In this document: piece by piece, positions 28,566 to 37,762 of the stretch
How positions within the stretch are numbered: the stretch's first letter is position 1
Layout: the number at the start of each line of letters is the position of its first letter
Position numbers and translations under genes: made by a program
Notes under the pieces: generated by a model
Told to the model about the DNA's origin: nothing
Databases searched by the model: none
Seen by the model: the letters and a program-made list of their open reading frames with translations, nothing else
From: Leptospira wolffii serovar Khorat str. Khorat-H2
GTDB lineage: Bacteria > Spirochaetota > Leptospiria > Leptospirales > Leptospiraceae
NCBI RefSeq assembly: GCF_000306115.2
Contig: NZ_AKWX02000004.1
Coordinates: 372,001 to 436,000, forward strand
Direction: 5' to 3'
Length of the DNA stretch: 64,000 nt

Positions 28566-29498
28566 ATGGTCTTCGAAAGTAAAGAACTTCTAACTGAGTT
28601 GCGGGAAATCGCGGGTCGAGAAGGCTTCCAGCTTTTCGGAGCGGCTCCTGCCATCGTTCCCGAATCCGATAAGGAAAAGATCCGTCTTTGGGTGGAAGAA
28701 GGAAGGCATGGGAGTATGGAATGGTATCCTAGAAACATGCCTCTCCGCTTAGAGTTGGAAGGCTTGGGTTTTAAACCGGAAACGGTTTTAGTATTCGGAG
28801 CATTGTACTCGGATACCGAATACGAGAATTTGCGACTTCCTTTTCGATTCTCCCGATACGCTATGGGTGAGGATTATCATTCCGTTTTAAGAAAAAGAGG
28901 TGCGGCGGTAATCGATCGTCTCAAGGCGCTCTTTCCCGGAAACAGATTCCGACAAGGTGTGGATTCCTTACCGGTTCCCGAGAAGGTATTGGCGAGAGAG
29001 GCCGGTATCGGCTGGGTAGGTAAGAATACCAATCTATTGAACGAAGAATTCGGATCCTTCTTCTTTTTAACGGTTCTATTTACGGATCTTCCTTTGCAAA
29101 TTGCGAATCTTCCCGCTAAGGACAGATGCGGGACTTGCACCGCTTGCATCGATGCTTGCCCTACCGATGCGTTGGAACCCTATCGCATCGATTCTAGAAA
29201 ATGCATTTCTTATAAGACCATTGAAGATCGTTCGGAGGAAGTCGCAGGATTGCATGGCTGGGCTTACGGTTGCGATATTTGCCAGGAAGTATGTCCCTGG
29301 AATCGAATCAAGGCCAAGAAAAACGATCGGAAGACCGAAATTTTAGAATTTAAGATCCGGGATATCTTTAAGGAAGAAGGTAAATTGGAAAATCTAAACG
29401 AATCGGAGTTTAGGGAACGGTTCCGGGATTCGGCTGTAAGTAGGATCTCCTATTCCCAATTCCGTCGAAACTTGGATACTGTAAAAAGGGAAAAATAA
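28566..29498 (+). CDS. queG: Epoxyqueuosine reductase
   Basis: 310 residues. It makes queuosine in tRNA from epoxyqueuosine, using cobalamin and two [4Fe-4S] clusters. The first ferredoxin-like motif is CGTCTACIDACPTDALEP and the second CDICQEVCPWN, with a lone Cys in RKCISYKTIE. The N-terminal cobalamin-binding half contains FGAAPAIVPESD and GEDYHSVL. The length is slightly short compared with many homologues. It is followed by mutY after 59 bases on the same strand. Confidence 0.93.
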   Translation: MVFESKELLTELREIAGREGFQLFGAAPAIVPESDKEKIRLWVEEGRHGSMEWYPRNMPLRLELEGLGFKPETVLVFGALYSDTEYENLRLPFRFSRYAMGEDYHSVLRKRGAAVIDRLKALFPGNRFRQGVDSLPVPEKVLAREAGIGWVGKNTNLLNEEFGSFFFLTVLFTDLPLQIANLPAKDRCGTCTACIDACPTDALEPYRIDSRKCISYKTIEDRSEEVAGLHGWAYGCDICQEVCPWNRIKAKKNDRKTEILEFKIRDIFKEEGKLENLNESEFRERFRDSAVSRISYSQFRRNLDTVKREK

Positions 29499-29557
29499 GA
29501 TCCTGGCTTCTTTCCTCTTTCTCGGAAAAACTCCTTTTCCCGGGACCTGGGAGAAGG

Positions 29558-30730
29558 TTGGATAGTCAGAACATGCCGGTAGTTTCTCAGAAATCTCCGT
29601 TCGAGGAAGGAATCCTTCAATCGAAAGTCCGGGAAAAATTAAGAAACTGGTTTCGAAAAGAAAAGCGGGACCTCAGCTTTAGGAGAAACCGTAGCCCTTA
29701 TTCTACCTGGGTGAGCGAAATCATGCTCCAGCAGACAAGAGTAAGCGCTATGTTACCCTTGTACGATGCATTTTTGAAGCGCTTCCCTTCTCCCCAAGCT
29801 CTGGCCCTTGCAGACGAGGAGGAGGTACTACGCTACTGGAAGGGTTTAGGGTATTATTCCCGCGCTCGTAATCTCAGAGCGGGAGTGCAAAAGCTGGTTC
29901 GCGATTTCGGGGGAGAATTTCCCCGTAGCTTGGAGAACGCACTTTCTCTTCCGGGAATCGGACCCTATACTGCGAGAGCCGTCTTATCCATCTCTTACGG
30001 ACTTCCATTTGCGGTATTGGACGGAAATGCGAAACGAGTTCTCTCCCGTCTGAGCCTATTTAGGGAGAACGGGGCCAAGTCGGATCTCGTCTTACAAGAG
30101 ATCGCCGATCGATTTTTGGATCCTAAATATCCTGGAGAACATAACGAAGCCATAATGGAGCTCGGGGCCAGGATCTGTCTTCCGCGACCCCTTTGTTCGG
30201 ATTGTCCCTTGAGCGAGGACTGCGCAGCTTACAAAGAAGGAGTCCAAGAATCCATTCCCCCAACGGAGAAGAAGACGAAGGAAGTCCCGCTTACGATCCG
30301 CTTTTTTATCGTTCATGGAAAGAAGGGAATTCTACTCTTACGTTATCCGCAACGGCGTTTCTTTAAGACGATCTATTCTCTGCCTTATTCTTGGGAGGGA
30401 AATTCTCCTTACGATCCGGATCCGATAGCGAAGCTATTCGATTCTTTAGGGGATTGTGGAATTCAGTTCAAGCATACAATCACCCATCATAAAATCGTAG
30501 GTAGAGTATCCGAAACTAGACTGGATGCTTCCGGAGAAAAATACGTTTCCGAAAGAATAGAAAAGATCCATCCGAATTCGGAAACCAAATGGTGCGATTG
30601 GGATTCCCTGGAGACCGAGTTCCCTTCCTCCGTGGCCCAAAAAATCAAGAAGGCGTTTACAAAAAGGGAAAGCGAATTGCCGGGTTTGGAAAAATCCTAC
30701 CGAAAAGGAAAACAGAATAGGGGAGCCTAA
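29558..30730 (+). CDS. mutY: A/G-specific adenine glycosylase
   Basis: 390 residues. It removes adenine paired with 8-oxoguanine. The helix-hairpin-helix is LPGIGPYTARAVLSI, the catalytic Glu is in SEIMLQQTRV, the Asp is in LDGNAKRVLSRL, and the iron-sulfur cysteines are at about 207-224 (CLPRPLCSDCPLSEDC). The C-terminal NUDIX-like domain (about 250-370) is shorter than usual but present. The start is uncertain: TTG at 29558 or ATG at 29573. It overlaps the UbiD-family gene by one base. Confidence 0.92.
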   Translation: MDSQNMPVVSQKSPFEEGILQSKVREKLRNWFRKEKRDLSFRRNRSPYSTWVSEIMLQQTRVSAMLPLYDAFLKRFPSPQALALADEEEVLRYWKGLGYYSRARNLRAGVQKLVRDFGGEFPRSLENALSLPGIGPYTARAVLSISYGLPFAVLDGNAKRVLSRLSLFRENGAKSDLVLQEIADRFLDPKYPGEHNEAIMELGARICLPRPLCSDCPLSEDCAAYKEGVQESIPPTEKKTKEVPLTIRFFIVHGKKGILLLRYPQRRFFKTIYSLPYSWEGNSPYDPDPIAKLFDSLGDCGIQFKHTITHHKIVGRVSETRLDASGEKYVSERIEKIHPNSETKWCDWDSLETEFPSSVAQKIKKAFTKRESELPGLEKSYRKGKQNRGA

Positions 30731-32487
30731 TGAGTATCCGATCCACCGCAGATTTTGTAAAAGAATTGGCCCGGAAGGGAGAACTTTTAGAGATCGGAGA
30801 AGAAGTAGATCCGATTCTGGAGATCGCAGAGATCCAAAGAAGAGTGGTCGCCAAAAGAGGACCCGCACTTTTATTCACAAATGTAAAGGGTTCTAAGTTT
30901 TCCGTAGCCACGAATTTATACGGTTCCGAATCCAGGATACGCATCGCCTTCGGTGAGGATCCAGTCCGCTTCGTTCAGAAACTTGCTTTCACGGCTAAGA
31001 ATATAGCGCCTCCTTCTTTCCAAAAAATATGGGAGGCTAGGTCCCTAGCCTGGACTGCTTTCCGAGTGGGATTGCGAAAAGTGGGAACTGCGGAAGTTCT
31101 TTCTCGGACATTGGAAAGCACGGAAGAATTGCCCGCGTTGAAATCCTGGCCTAGGGATGCGGGAAGATTCATCACTCTTCCATTAGTTTACACCGAGAGT
31201 CCGAATACCGGAAAAGGAAACCTGGGAATGTATCGTATACAATTCCATGAGCCGGAATTGACCGGGATGCATATCCAAATCCATAGGGGGGGAGGATTTC
31301 ATTATTCCGAGGCGGAAGCCAAAGGCCAGGCGCTGCCGGCGCATATTTACGTGGGCGGCCCTCCCGCACTTACCATCTCCGCCGTTGCTCCTTTGCCGGA
31401 GGAGATCAGCGAATTTCTGCTCGCGTCCCTCCTACTGGGAGAGAGATTGAGAATATTCAAAAATAAGAATATAAGCCCTCTTCCCATCGTAGCGGACGCG
31501 GATTTCGCCTTGATAGGAAAAATTCCTCCTAAGATACGCAGACCGGAGGGACCGTTCGGAGATCATTACGGATATTACGCTTTGAAACACGATTATCCGG
31601 TCTTTCAGGTGGAAAAAATCTTCGCACGCAAGGACGCGATATGGCCGGCTACGGTAGTCGGTCGTCCTCCCCAAGAAGACCATTGGATCGCCGAATACCT
31701 GCAACATCTACTTTCTCCTATGTTTCCTCTGGTTATGCCCCAGGTGAAAGGCGTTTGGGCGTATGAAGAATCGGGAGTGCATTCTCTGGCGGCAGCTATC
31801 GTCAAGGAAAGATACAAGAAGGAAGCCTTTATGGGGGCACTCCGCATCTTAGGAGAAGGGCAACTCTCCTTGACCAAATTTCTGGTAGTGACGGACCAAG
31901 AGGTTCCATTGCAGGATTTCCGGACGACTTTCTTGGCAGCTTTGGAGAGGTTCAATCCGGAGACGGATTTGCATATATTCTCCAATATCTCTCAAGACAC
32001 TCTGGATTATACCGGACCGAAAGTGAACGAGGGAAGTAAAGCCGTTTTACTCGGAGTAGGGCCTAAGATTAGAAAGTTAAAGAATTCCTGGAACGGAACT
32101 CTCAAGAATCCTAAATTCAAAAATCCGAAACTGTATTGTCCCGGCGTCTTAGTGATAAGCGCTTCGAAATATAAGAGAGGAGACGGACTAGCTCTTTCCG
32201 CACTAAAGGAAAAGTCCCTCCAAGACTTTACGATCGTGGCACTTGTGGACGATTCCGAGGAGGCGACCAAATCGGATCACGATTTTATTTGGCATGTATT
32301 CACTCGATTCGAGCCTGCGGCGGATTTATACGGGAATTCGAACGTGGTTCGAAATCATATCTCTTTTAAAGGTCCCATCGTAATCGACGCTCGTCTCAAG
32401 GATTGGTATCCTCCCGTTTTGGAGGAGGATCCGAAAATCTCCCGTCAGGTAGAATCCAGATTTGGTAGACTAATAGATTCCTTGTAA
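30730..32487 (+). CDS. UbiD-family decarboxylase
   Basis: 585 residues. UbiD proteins are prenylated-FMN decarboxylases of quinone or aromatic acid metabolism. Signs are GNLGMYRIQFHEPELTGMH, GGGFHYSEAEAKGQALPAHI, RPEGPFGDHYGYYALKHD and WHVFTRFEPAADLYG, which hold the cofactor and substrate regions. It is likely the menaquinone-pathway (MqnP/UbiD-type) decarboxylase, as expected for menaquinone-using spirochaetes. The exact substrate is not determined. A matching UbiX-type flavin prenyltransferase is not in the window. It starts in the TAATG overlap with mutY. Confidence 0.88.
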   Translation: MSIRSTADFVKELARKGELLEIGEEVDPILEIAEIQRRVVAKRGPALLFTNVKGSKFSVATNLYGSESRIRIAFGEDPVRFVQKLAFTAKNIAPPSFQKIWEARSLAWTAFRVGLRKVGTAEVLSRTLESTEELPALKSWPRDAGRFITLPLVYTESPNTGKGNLGMYRIQFHEPELTGMHIQIHRGGGFHYSEAEAKGQALPAHIYVGGPPALTISAVAPLPEEISEFLLASLLLGERLRIFKNKNISPLPIVADADFALIGKIPPKIRRPEGPFGDHYGYYALKHDYPVFQVEKIFARKDAIWPATVVGRPPQEDHWIAEYLQHLLSPMFPLVMPQVKGVWAYEESGVHSLAAAIVKERYKKEAFMGALRILGEGQLSLTKFLVVTDQEVPLQDFRTTFLAALERFNPETDLHIFSNISQDTLDYTGPKVNEGSKAVLLGVGPKIRKLKNSWNGTLKNPKFKNPKLYCPGVLVISASKYKRGDGLALSALKEKSLQDFTIVALVDDSEEATKSDHDFIWHVFTRFEPAADLYGNSNVVRNHISFKGPIVIDARLKDWYPPVLEEDPKISRQVESRFGRLIDSL

Positions 32488-32499
32488 TCCAATGGAGCA

Positions 32500-33468
32500 A
32501 TGTCAATGAAACGGGTGATCGTGACCGGCGGGGCCGGATTGATCGGAAGCAATCTAGTCCGGTTGCTCAACGAAAAGGGAATATCTCAGATTTTGATCGT
32601 GGATCATTTGGGCAATTCTTCCAAATGGAAAAATTTGAGAGAGTTGGAATTTTCCGATTATTTGGAAAAAGATGAATTTCTTCGTAAAGTTCAAAAAGGT
32701 AAGATTCTCAAATCCTTCTCTCATATTCTTCATATGGGGGCTTGCTCCTCCACAACCGAGACGGACGCTTCTTATCTCATCCGAAATAATTTCGAATACA
32801 CTAAGATTTTGGCCGAGGAATCCTTAAAAAGGGGAGTCCGCTTCCTTTATGCTTCTTCCGCGGCCACTTATGGAGATGGCGCCCAGGGATACGACGATAA
32901 GGCCCCGATTTCCCCTTTAAAACCTTTGAATATGTACGGATATTCCAAGCATATGTTCGATCTTTACGCTCAGAAGAAGGGCTTCCTGGACAAAATCACC
33001 GGGGTGAAATATTTCAATATTTTCGGATTCGGAGAGGCTCACAAGGGAGATATGCGTTCCGTCGTATTAAAGGGCTACGAACAGATACTCTCCGAAGGCA
33101 AATTACGTTTATTTAAATCGTACCGCGACGAATACAAGGACGGAGAGCAGAAAAGGGACTTCTTATACGCCAAGGATGCGGCTAAGATCAGCCTCCACCT
33201 TCTCTCCAAGGGAAAATACGGCTTATTTAACGTGGGGAGAGGGGTGGCGGAGACCTGGAACGATCTGGCCGAGGCGCTATTCTCCGCGTTAGGAAAACCC
33301 GCGAATATAGAATACGTGGATATGCCGGAGACTTTGAGGCCTAAATACCAATATTATACAAAGGCCGAAACCGAGAAACTATTGGCGAGCGGGTACTCCG
33401 AAGGATTTACTGATTTGAAATCGGCTATTTCTGACTATGTTCGATTGCTAAAAGAGGAAGGAGAATAA
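32500..33468 (+). CDS. hldD: ADP-glyceromanno-heptose 6-epimerase
   Basis: 322 residues of the RfaD/HldD family, which makes ADP-L-glycero-D-manno-heptose for the LPS core. The Rossmann motif is TGGAGLIGSNLV, then HMGACSSTTETDASYLI with the distinctive heptose-epimerase block, FLYASSAATYGDGAQGYDD and the YGYSKHMF Tyr-x-x-x-Lys catalytic pair. It follows the UbiD-family gene after 12 bases. A strong hairpin follows its stop. Confidence 0.92.
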   Translation: MSMKRVIVTGGAGLIGSNLVRLLNEKGISQILIVDHLGNSSKWKNLRELEFSDYLEKDEFLRKVQKGKILKSFSHILHMGACSSTTETDASYLIRNNFEYTKILAEESLKRGVRFLYASSAATYGDGAQGYDDKAPISPLKPLNMYGYSKHMFDLYAQKKGFLDKITGVKYFNIFGFGEAHKGDMRSVVLKGYEQILSEGKLRLFKSYRDEYKDGEQKRDFLYAKDAAKISLHLLSKGKYGLFNVGRGVAETWNDLAEALFSALGKPANIEYVDMPETLRPKYQYYTKAETEKLLASGYSEGFTDLKSAISDYVRLLKEEGE

Positions 33469-33491
33469 GGGGCCCAAAGAATTTGAGCCCC
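33469..33491. terminator. Strong hairpin between hldD and the ArsR gene
   Basis: GGGGCCCAAA (33469-33478) pairs with TTTGAGCCCC (33482-33491) with a GAA loop and one mismatch. It begins next to the hldD stop and lies 12 bases from the ArsR gene's stop, so it may serve both transcripts. Confidence 0.65.
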
Positions 33492-33502
33492 GGGGGTTCG
33501 AA

Positions 33503-33805
33503 TTATCTCGAGAAGATCTGAAGCAAAGACTTTGCGAAAGCCTTGAATTTTTGATCCTTAATCGAGTAGAAAACCTGGTTGGATACTTTCTTACTTCCGA
33601 GGTATCCCGCTTCTTTCATTTTGCTTAAATGCTGAGACGCGGCGGATTGGCTAATTCCTAACGCATCTACCAGTTCCCCTACGCTATGTTCCTTCTTGGA
33701 AAGATGAAGTAAAATCTTCAGTCGATCGGGATGGGCTACCGCTTTCAATCCACGGATCGTCGCATCCAGATGAGTTTTCTTAATATCTAACTTTTGGGCT
33801 GCCAT
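33503..33805 (-). CDS. ArsR-family winged-helix repressor
   Basis: 100 residues. The HTH block is HSVGELVDALGISQSAASQHLSKMKEAGYL with the classic HPDRLKILLHLS beforehand. There are no cysteine clusters of the ArsR metal-sensing type, so the signal is unknown (perhaps redox or another small molecule). It starts with a GAAGG ribosome site. A near-palindromic GATTTACGTAATC at 33862-33874 lies in its upstream region and is a candidate autoregulatory operator. Confidence 0.88.
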   Translation of the reverse strand: MAAQKLDIKKTHLDATIRGLKAVAHPDRLKILLHLSKKEHSVGELVDALGISQSAASQHLSKMKEAGYLGSKKVSNQVFYSIKDQKFKAFAKSLLQIFSR

Positions 33806-33924
33806 AATCTGCCTTCAATAGTATTTCTTTCCATCGTAGCAGTTCCTTTGAAATTTTCAAGGATTTACGTAATCAATATATATTTTTTCGTAAAATTATA
33901 AATCGTGTAAATTATGATATAATT

Positions 33925-34101
33925 ATGAAAATGAAGGAAAAATCTTTATTATCAACTGTTTATATAATTTCGCGAGACGAGATACTTACGTTAACGTTCA
34001 CAATTAAGTCTGATTCTCAATTGGTGAATTCATCGAATCATAATAAGGATGGGAAAAACGAAATATTCGAAATTGGGAATAAACGAGAATTGAACTATTA
34101 G
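33925..34101 (+). CDS. Possible 58-residue protein in AT-rich spacer
   Basis: An ATG at 33925 (or 33931) opens a 58-codon frame (MKMKEKSLLSTVYIISRDEI, and on) ending in TAG at 34099-34101. It has a perfect TATAAT just upstream but no ribosome site, and the codons are much more AT-rich than in neighbours. A stem overlaps the stop. It might be a small or foreign gene, or just a chance frame in AT-rich DNA. Confidence 0.25.
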   Translation: MKMKEKSLLSTVYIISRDEILTLTFTIKSDSQLVNSSNHNKDGKNEIFEIGNKRELNY

Positions 34102-34196
34102 AATCTTCGAATTTGCTATTATTCTAATTCCTTATAAAAGGGTATCGGATTTGGTTAAAATGGGGAGAATGGAGGGCAAAAGTATGGAAGTTATGC

Positions 34197-34221
34197 GGAA
34201 TCCCCCAAAAAGAGGGATTCC
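34197..34221 (-). terminator. Hairpin after the SDR gene
   Basis: GGAATCCC (34197-34204) and GGGATTCC (34214-34221) form a perfect 8-base stem with a 9-base loop, 13 bases beyond the stop of the minus-strand SDR gene. No strong T run follows. Confidence 0.55.
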
Positions 34222-34234
34222 AAGAATGGGAAGC

Positions 34235-35005
34235 TTAGATTTTAACTCCTCCAGAGATCTCTAAGACGACTCCGTCTACTAATTCGTTTTCCGCAATGAA
34301 AACTGCCGTACTAGCGATTTCATCGGGTTTTCCAAGTCTGCCTATGGGAATTTGAGCCTCCCATTTTTTTAGGGCTTCCGGATTCATATCCTTCATTACC
34401 ATTTCGGTAGCGATGAAGCCCGGTGCAATTCCTGCCACGCGAATTCCATACCGGCTTAGTTCCTTTGCCCAAAGCTTTGTCATAGCAGCTACTCCCGCTT
34501 TTGCCGCGGAATAATTGGTCTGGCCCGGATTTCCGTGCATGGACACGGAAGCAATAGGAATGATCACTCCTTTTGTGCCTTGGTTTACCATTTGGACTGC
34601 CGCTTCTCTTCCTGTCAGAAATACTCCGGTGAGATTAACGTCGATGACAGACTGCCAATCGGACAGGGAAAGTTTGGATGCAACCTTCCCTGTTTGCTTA
34701 TCGGCTTTGATTAAGAGGCCGTCTCTAAGAATTCCCGCATTGAGTACCGCTATATCTACCGATCCGAAAGCGGAGACCGCTTCCGCCATCAATTTTTCGG
34801 CGTCCGCTTCTTTGGAGACGTCCGTTTTGACTGCGATTACCTTGGCGCCCAGCGCTTGGATGTCTTTGAGGGCTGAGGCTAATCTTTCTTCGGAGACATC
34901 CGAGAGAACGATATTAGCCCCTAACTTGGCGAATTTTTCGGCCATGGCTTTGCCTAAGCCTCCGGCAGAGCCGGTGATTACTGCGGTTTTACCTGTGATT
35001 TCCAA
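34235..35005 (-). CDS. FabG-like short-chain dehydrogenase/reductase
   Basis: 256 residues. The cofactor motif is [15 protein letters not shown] and the catalytic Tyr/Lys is in [14 protein letters not shown], with NAGILRD in between. Members include 3-oxoacyl-ACP reductases (FabG) and acetoacetyl-CoA reductases, and the sequence alone does not separate them. The start is TTG at 35005 with an AAGGAA site, 17 bases inside the preceding ATPase gene, so the pair is coupled. Confidence 0.85.
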   Translation of the reverse strand: MEITGKTAVITGSAGGLGKAMAEKFAKLGANIVLSDVSEERLASALKDIQALGAKVIAVKTDVSKEADAEKLMAEAVSAFGSVDIAVLNAGILRDGLLIKADKQTGKVASKLSLSDWQSVIDVNLTGVFLTGREAAVQMVNQGTKGVIIPIASVSMHGNPGQTNYSAAKAGVAAMTKLWAKELSRYGIRVAGIAPGFIATEMVMKDMNPEALKKWEAQIPIGRLGKPDEIASTAVFIAENELVDGVVLEISGGVKI

Positions 35006-35693
35006 CTTGGTTGATTTCCTTGCTTCTAATGGTTACGTATTTATCTGTAAAAGGAATTTCCACTCTGGCTACGGTTTCGGAAGCTTGGGTTTGGATCCGG
35101 AAGAGATTCGGATCTATATTTTCGCTCTTGAGTAGAATCATGATGAGAGCGATACCGAGTCCGGCGCCCTCGGTATTATCCATATTGTCCATATAGAATT
35201 CTGCGATATCATTGTATTCCATCGCCTTTTTCATTTTTTCCCGCATCCTGGATTCTTCGATCTCGATTACAGGGGTATTATTGACTACTTCGACGACCAA
35301 ACCTTCTTCCGTGTAGATCACGGTGATTTTCACGAAAACCCCTCGAGCTAAACAGCGTTTACCGTATTCGTCCGCCATTTTTTCGGAGAAATTCTCTTTG
35401 AACTGGGACAGTCCCCGGTCATAATGCTCCGGATCCCGGATATCCAATCCAAGGTCTTCGAAGAATACTCGTTTTTGGTTGGCCTTGACTCCGTTGATCG
35501 CCATTTCCTTGGTGATCGTATAAAGCATCTCGATATACCTGGATTGCCCCAGTTTTTCCAGAACTTCGGTTAGGATTCTTAGAACGTATTTTTCTAATTT
35601 AGAGTTCATCCGTGAGGATTGGATGGAGATGCGGGAACGGCTTTGAATGTATTCAGAGAGCTGGGCGTCTAATTGTTTAAAGCTTTTGGCCAT
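34989..35693 (-). CDS. Histidine-kinase-like ATPase protein
   Basis: About 234 residues from the ATG at 35693 ([20 protein letters not shown]), which has an AAGGAC site. The ORF could begin at 35786 but the extra 31 residues look unrelated. The C-terminal part shows a GHKL-type G2 box, [19 protein letters not shown], and [12 protein letters not shown] in the G1 area. A phosphoacceptor histidine is not evident. It may be a partner-switch ATPase rather than a sensor kinase. It precedes the FabG-like SDR with a 17-base overlap, which is an unusual partner. Confidence 0.65.
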   Translation of the reverse strand: MAKSFKQLDAQLSEYIQSRSRISIQSSRMNSKLEKYVLRILTEVLEKLGQSRYIEMLYTITKEMAINGVKANQKRVFFEDLGLDIRDPEHYDRGLSQFKENFSEKMADEYGKRCLARGVFVKITVIYTEEGLVVEVVNNTPVIEIEESRMREKMKKAMEYNDIAEFYMDNMDNTEGAGLGIALIMILLKSENIDPNLFRIQTQASETVARVEIPFTDKYVTIRSKEINQVGNHR

Positions 35694-35793
35694 GCTCGTC
35701 CTTCGCGGAGAAAAAATCGTTTCCCAGTCTTTTTCGTTCTTCCGATTCATGCAATCAAAAATCCGAATTCTCCCGGAATTGACCATTCCACTC

Positions 35794-35811
35794 CCGGTTT
35801 TTGGAAACCGG
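35794..35811. terminator. 7-base stem upstream of the ATPase gene
   Basis: CCGGTTT (35794-35800), loop TTGG, AAACCGG (35805-35811). It lies between the divergent ATPase gene and recN and may be a leader structure rather than a terminator. Confidence 0.3.
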
Positions 35812-35908
35812 ATCCGACTCAGATTCTCATTTGTAAAATTTTCTTAAAGTGTTTGTAGCGAAAGTGGAAAGACATTCCGATTTTTTCTTATACTATACAA
35901 AAAAATAG

Positions 35909-35937
35909 TTTACATAAATATATAACTATATATATGT
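35909..35937 (+). promoter_or_regulatory. Putative recN promoter
   Basis: TTTACA (35909-35914) is followed after 16 bases by TATATG (35931-35936) in a very AT-rich stretch just ahead of the ribosome site at 35951-35956. The spacing to the start (35962) is short. No TTTGN5CAAA-type LexA site was noticed here. Confidence 0.4.
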
Positions 35938-35961
35938 TTGGTTACCATTTTGGGAGGAATT

Positions 35962-37668
35962 ATGCTTCAAACACTTACAATCCGAGATTTTGCCCTTATA
36001 GAATCGGCCCAAATCGACTGGAGCCGAGGATTGACTTCCATAACCGGAGAGACCGGATCCGGCAAATCCCTGCTATTGGATGCTCTTTGTTCCTTATTAG
36101 GAGGAAAAAGTACAGCCATGGATATCCGGACGGGTGCGGATCGCTATGCCTTGGAGGCAGGATTTGACATTTCCGGAAATCCCGCGGCGAAAGAATGGCT
36201 GACCGAAAAAGGATTTTCTTCGGAGGGCAATTTAGTCGTGATCCGTAAAGAATTCTCTCGGGACGGAAAGACTAAAATCCAAATCAATCATTCCTTATCC
36301 TCCGCCCAAGTTCTCAGGAGCCTAGGAGAGATTCTAGCGGAAGTCCATAACCAGAACGATCAGATTCTACTTTTGGACAAGGCGCAGCAATTGGATATTT
36401 TGGATTCCCATGCGGGACTCCATCCTTTGCGGGGAGAAGTCAAGGAAGCCTTTTATACATACAAGAGCCTCAAAAAAAGACTGGAGGAATTGGAATCCAC
36501 TCATGCGGACAAGAATCGCAAAAAGGAAATCCTACAATACCAGATTGAAGAAATCCAGACCGCTAACTTGAAAGACGGGGAAGAGGAGGAATTATCCCAG
36601 GAAGAAAATCTGCTGACTCACGGTGAAAAGCTGACGGAAAATCTGGAGATCATTACGGGTTATTTGTCGGAGACGGAGTCTTCCATCATCGGAGTGTTTC
36701 CGAAAATTTTAGGGGCCTCCGATAAGATCAAAACTTTAAGCGAATCCCTATTAGAATTGGATTCTTCCTTAAAAGAAGTCTATGTTACGATACGCGAAAT
36801 CAATACTAGCGCTCAGGACCAAAAGGACGAAGTCTACTTTTCCCCGGATAGATTGGCCCATGTACAGACTCGTTTGGATCTCATCCAAAAACTGAAAAAA
36901 AAATACGGATCTACGATTCAGGAAATCTTAAGCACAAAGAAGAAAGCCGAAGACGAACTAGGCGCCCTAGAACAAAATTTGGATTCTAAGGTTTCCCTGG
37001 AAAAGGAAATGAAACGTGCTGCGGAGAAATTAACTCAGCTCTGTCTGAAATTGTCCAAGTCCAGAAGAGAGGTTCTGCACGGATTCGAGACTCGATTGAA
37101 ATCCGAACTGGAAATGCTCGGGATGCAAGGAGCCGGAATCCAGGTAGTCTTACGTTGGGAAACCAGTCCGGAAGGAGAAGTGGAAGCCCAAGGGAAATCT
37201 TATCTAGTAAACGAACTCGGCCTAGACCAAGCGGAATTCTACTTTAGCCCGAATCCGGGAGAAAAGCCGAGACCTTTGCGTAAAATCGCTTCTGGCGGGG
37301 AGATTTCCAGGGTCATGCTAGCGATCAAGAGCGTTTTAGGATCCAATTACGACGGAAAAGTCTTGGTCTTAGATGAGATCGACTCCGGTCTGGGAGGAGA
37401 GATTGCGATGGACGTTGCCAAGAAACTGAGAGTGCTTGCTAAGACTCACCAGATCGTTTTAGTCACACATTTACAGCAAATTGCGGCAGCAGCGGATCAT
37501 CATCTTCTGGTCAGCAAGCATGTAAAAGATGGAAGAACGATCTCCGAGGCAAATTTCCTAGGGATGCAGGAGCGTACATTGGAACTCGCTAGAATGATCT
37601 CGGGTCAAAATATCTCACGAGGCGCTCTCGATCACGCGAAGGAATTGCTGAAAAAGAAGGCGGTGTAA
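35962..37668 (+). CDS. recN: DNA repair ATPase RecN
   Basis: 568 residues from the ATG at 35962, with GGGAGG six bases upstream. A TTG at 35938 is unlikely. It is an SMC-like protein of double-strand break repair. The Walker A is GETGSGKS, the signature is [16 protein letters not shown], and the Walker B is [13 protein letters not shown]. The coiled-coil middle runs about 150-380, shorter than in true SMC proteins. It is followed by the ExbB/ExbD genes in the same direction after a hairpin. Confidence 0.93.
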   Translation: MLQTLTIRDFALIESAQIDWSRGLTSITGETGSGKSLLLDALCSLLGGKSTAMDIRTGADRYALEAGFDISGNPAAKEWLTEKGFSSEGNLVVIRKEFSRDGKTKIQINHSLSSAQVLRSLGEILAEVHNQNDQILLLDKAQQLDILDSHAGLHPLRGEVKEAFYTYKSLKKRLEELESTHADKNRKKEILQYQIEEIQTANLKDGEEEELSQEENLLTHGEKLTENLEIITGYLSETESSIIGVFPKILGASDKIKTLSESLLELDSSLKEVYVTIREINTSAQDQKDEVYFSPDRLAHVQTRLDLIQKLKKKYGSTIQEILSTKKKAEDELGALEQNLDSKVSLEKEMKRAAEKLTQLCLKLSKSRREVLHGFETRLKSELEMLGMQGAGIQVVLRWETSPEGEVEAQGKSYLVNELGLDQAEFYFSPNPGEKPRPLRKIASGGEISRVMLAIKSVLGSNYDGKVLVLDEIDSGLGGEIAMDVAKKLRVLAKTHQIVLVTHLQQIAAAADHHLLVSKHVKDGRTISEANFLGMQERTLELARMISGQNISRGALDHAKELLKKKAV

Positions 37669-37684
37669 GCTTGCCTTTGTCCTA

Positions 37685-37719
37685 TTTTTACCAAGCTCAT
37701 TTTGCGGGCTTGGTAAAAA
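37685..37719 (+). terminator. 12-base hairpin after recN
   Basis: TTTTTACCAAGC (37685-37696) pairs perfectly with GCTTGGTAAAAA (37708-37719) around an 11-base loop. The right arm also overlaps a smaller alternative stem, AAAAGG (37716-37721) with CCTTTT (37730-37735), so two structures exclude each other just before the exbB start. Confidence 0.6.
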
Positions 37720-37762
37720 GGAGGCAATTCCTTTTAAAAATCGTTTGGCAGGGAGGGCAGAC

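Larger units (their letters stand above)
33806..34234. other. AT-rich intergenic region
   Basis: A 429-base region between divergent-or-terminal gene ends, clearly richer in A and T than its surroundings. It holds the ArsR promoter side (with GATTTACGTAATC at 33862-33874 and TTACGTAAT at 33865-33873), a perfect TATAAT at 33918-33923, a possible 58-codon reading frame (33925-34101), a stem ATTAGAAT/ATTCTAAT (34097-34104 and 34121-34128) and the hairpin at 34197-34221. No RNA gene was recognised. Confidence 0.6.

Noticed and set aside
33925..34101. Calling the 58-codon frame a confident gene
   Set aside because: It has no ribosome site and no recognised motif, so it is listed only as a low-confidence possibility.
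35787..35961. A LexA-type site ahead of recN
   Set aside because: No TTTGN5CAAA-type repeat was found on reading the region.
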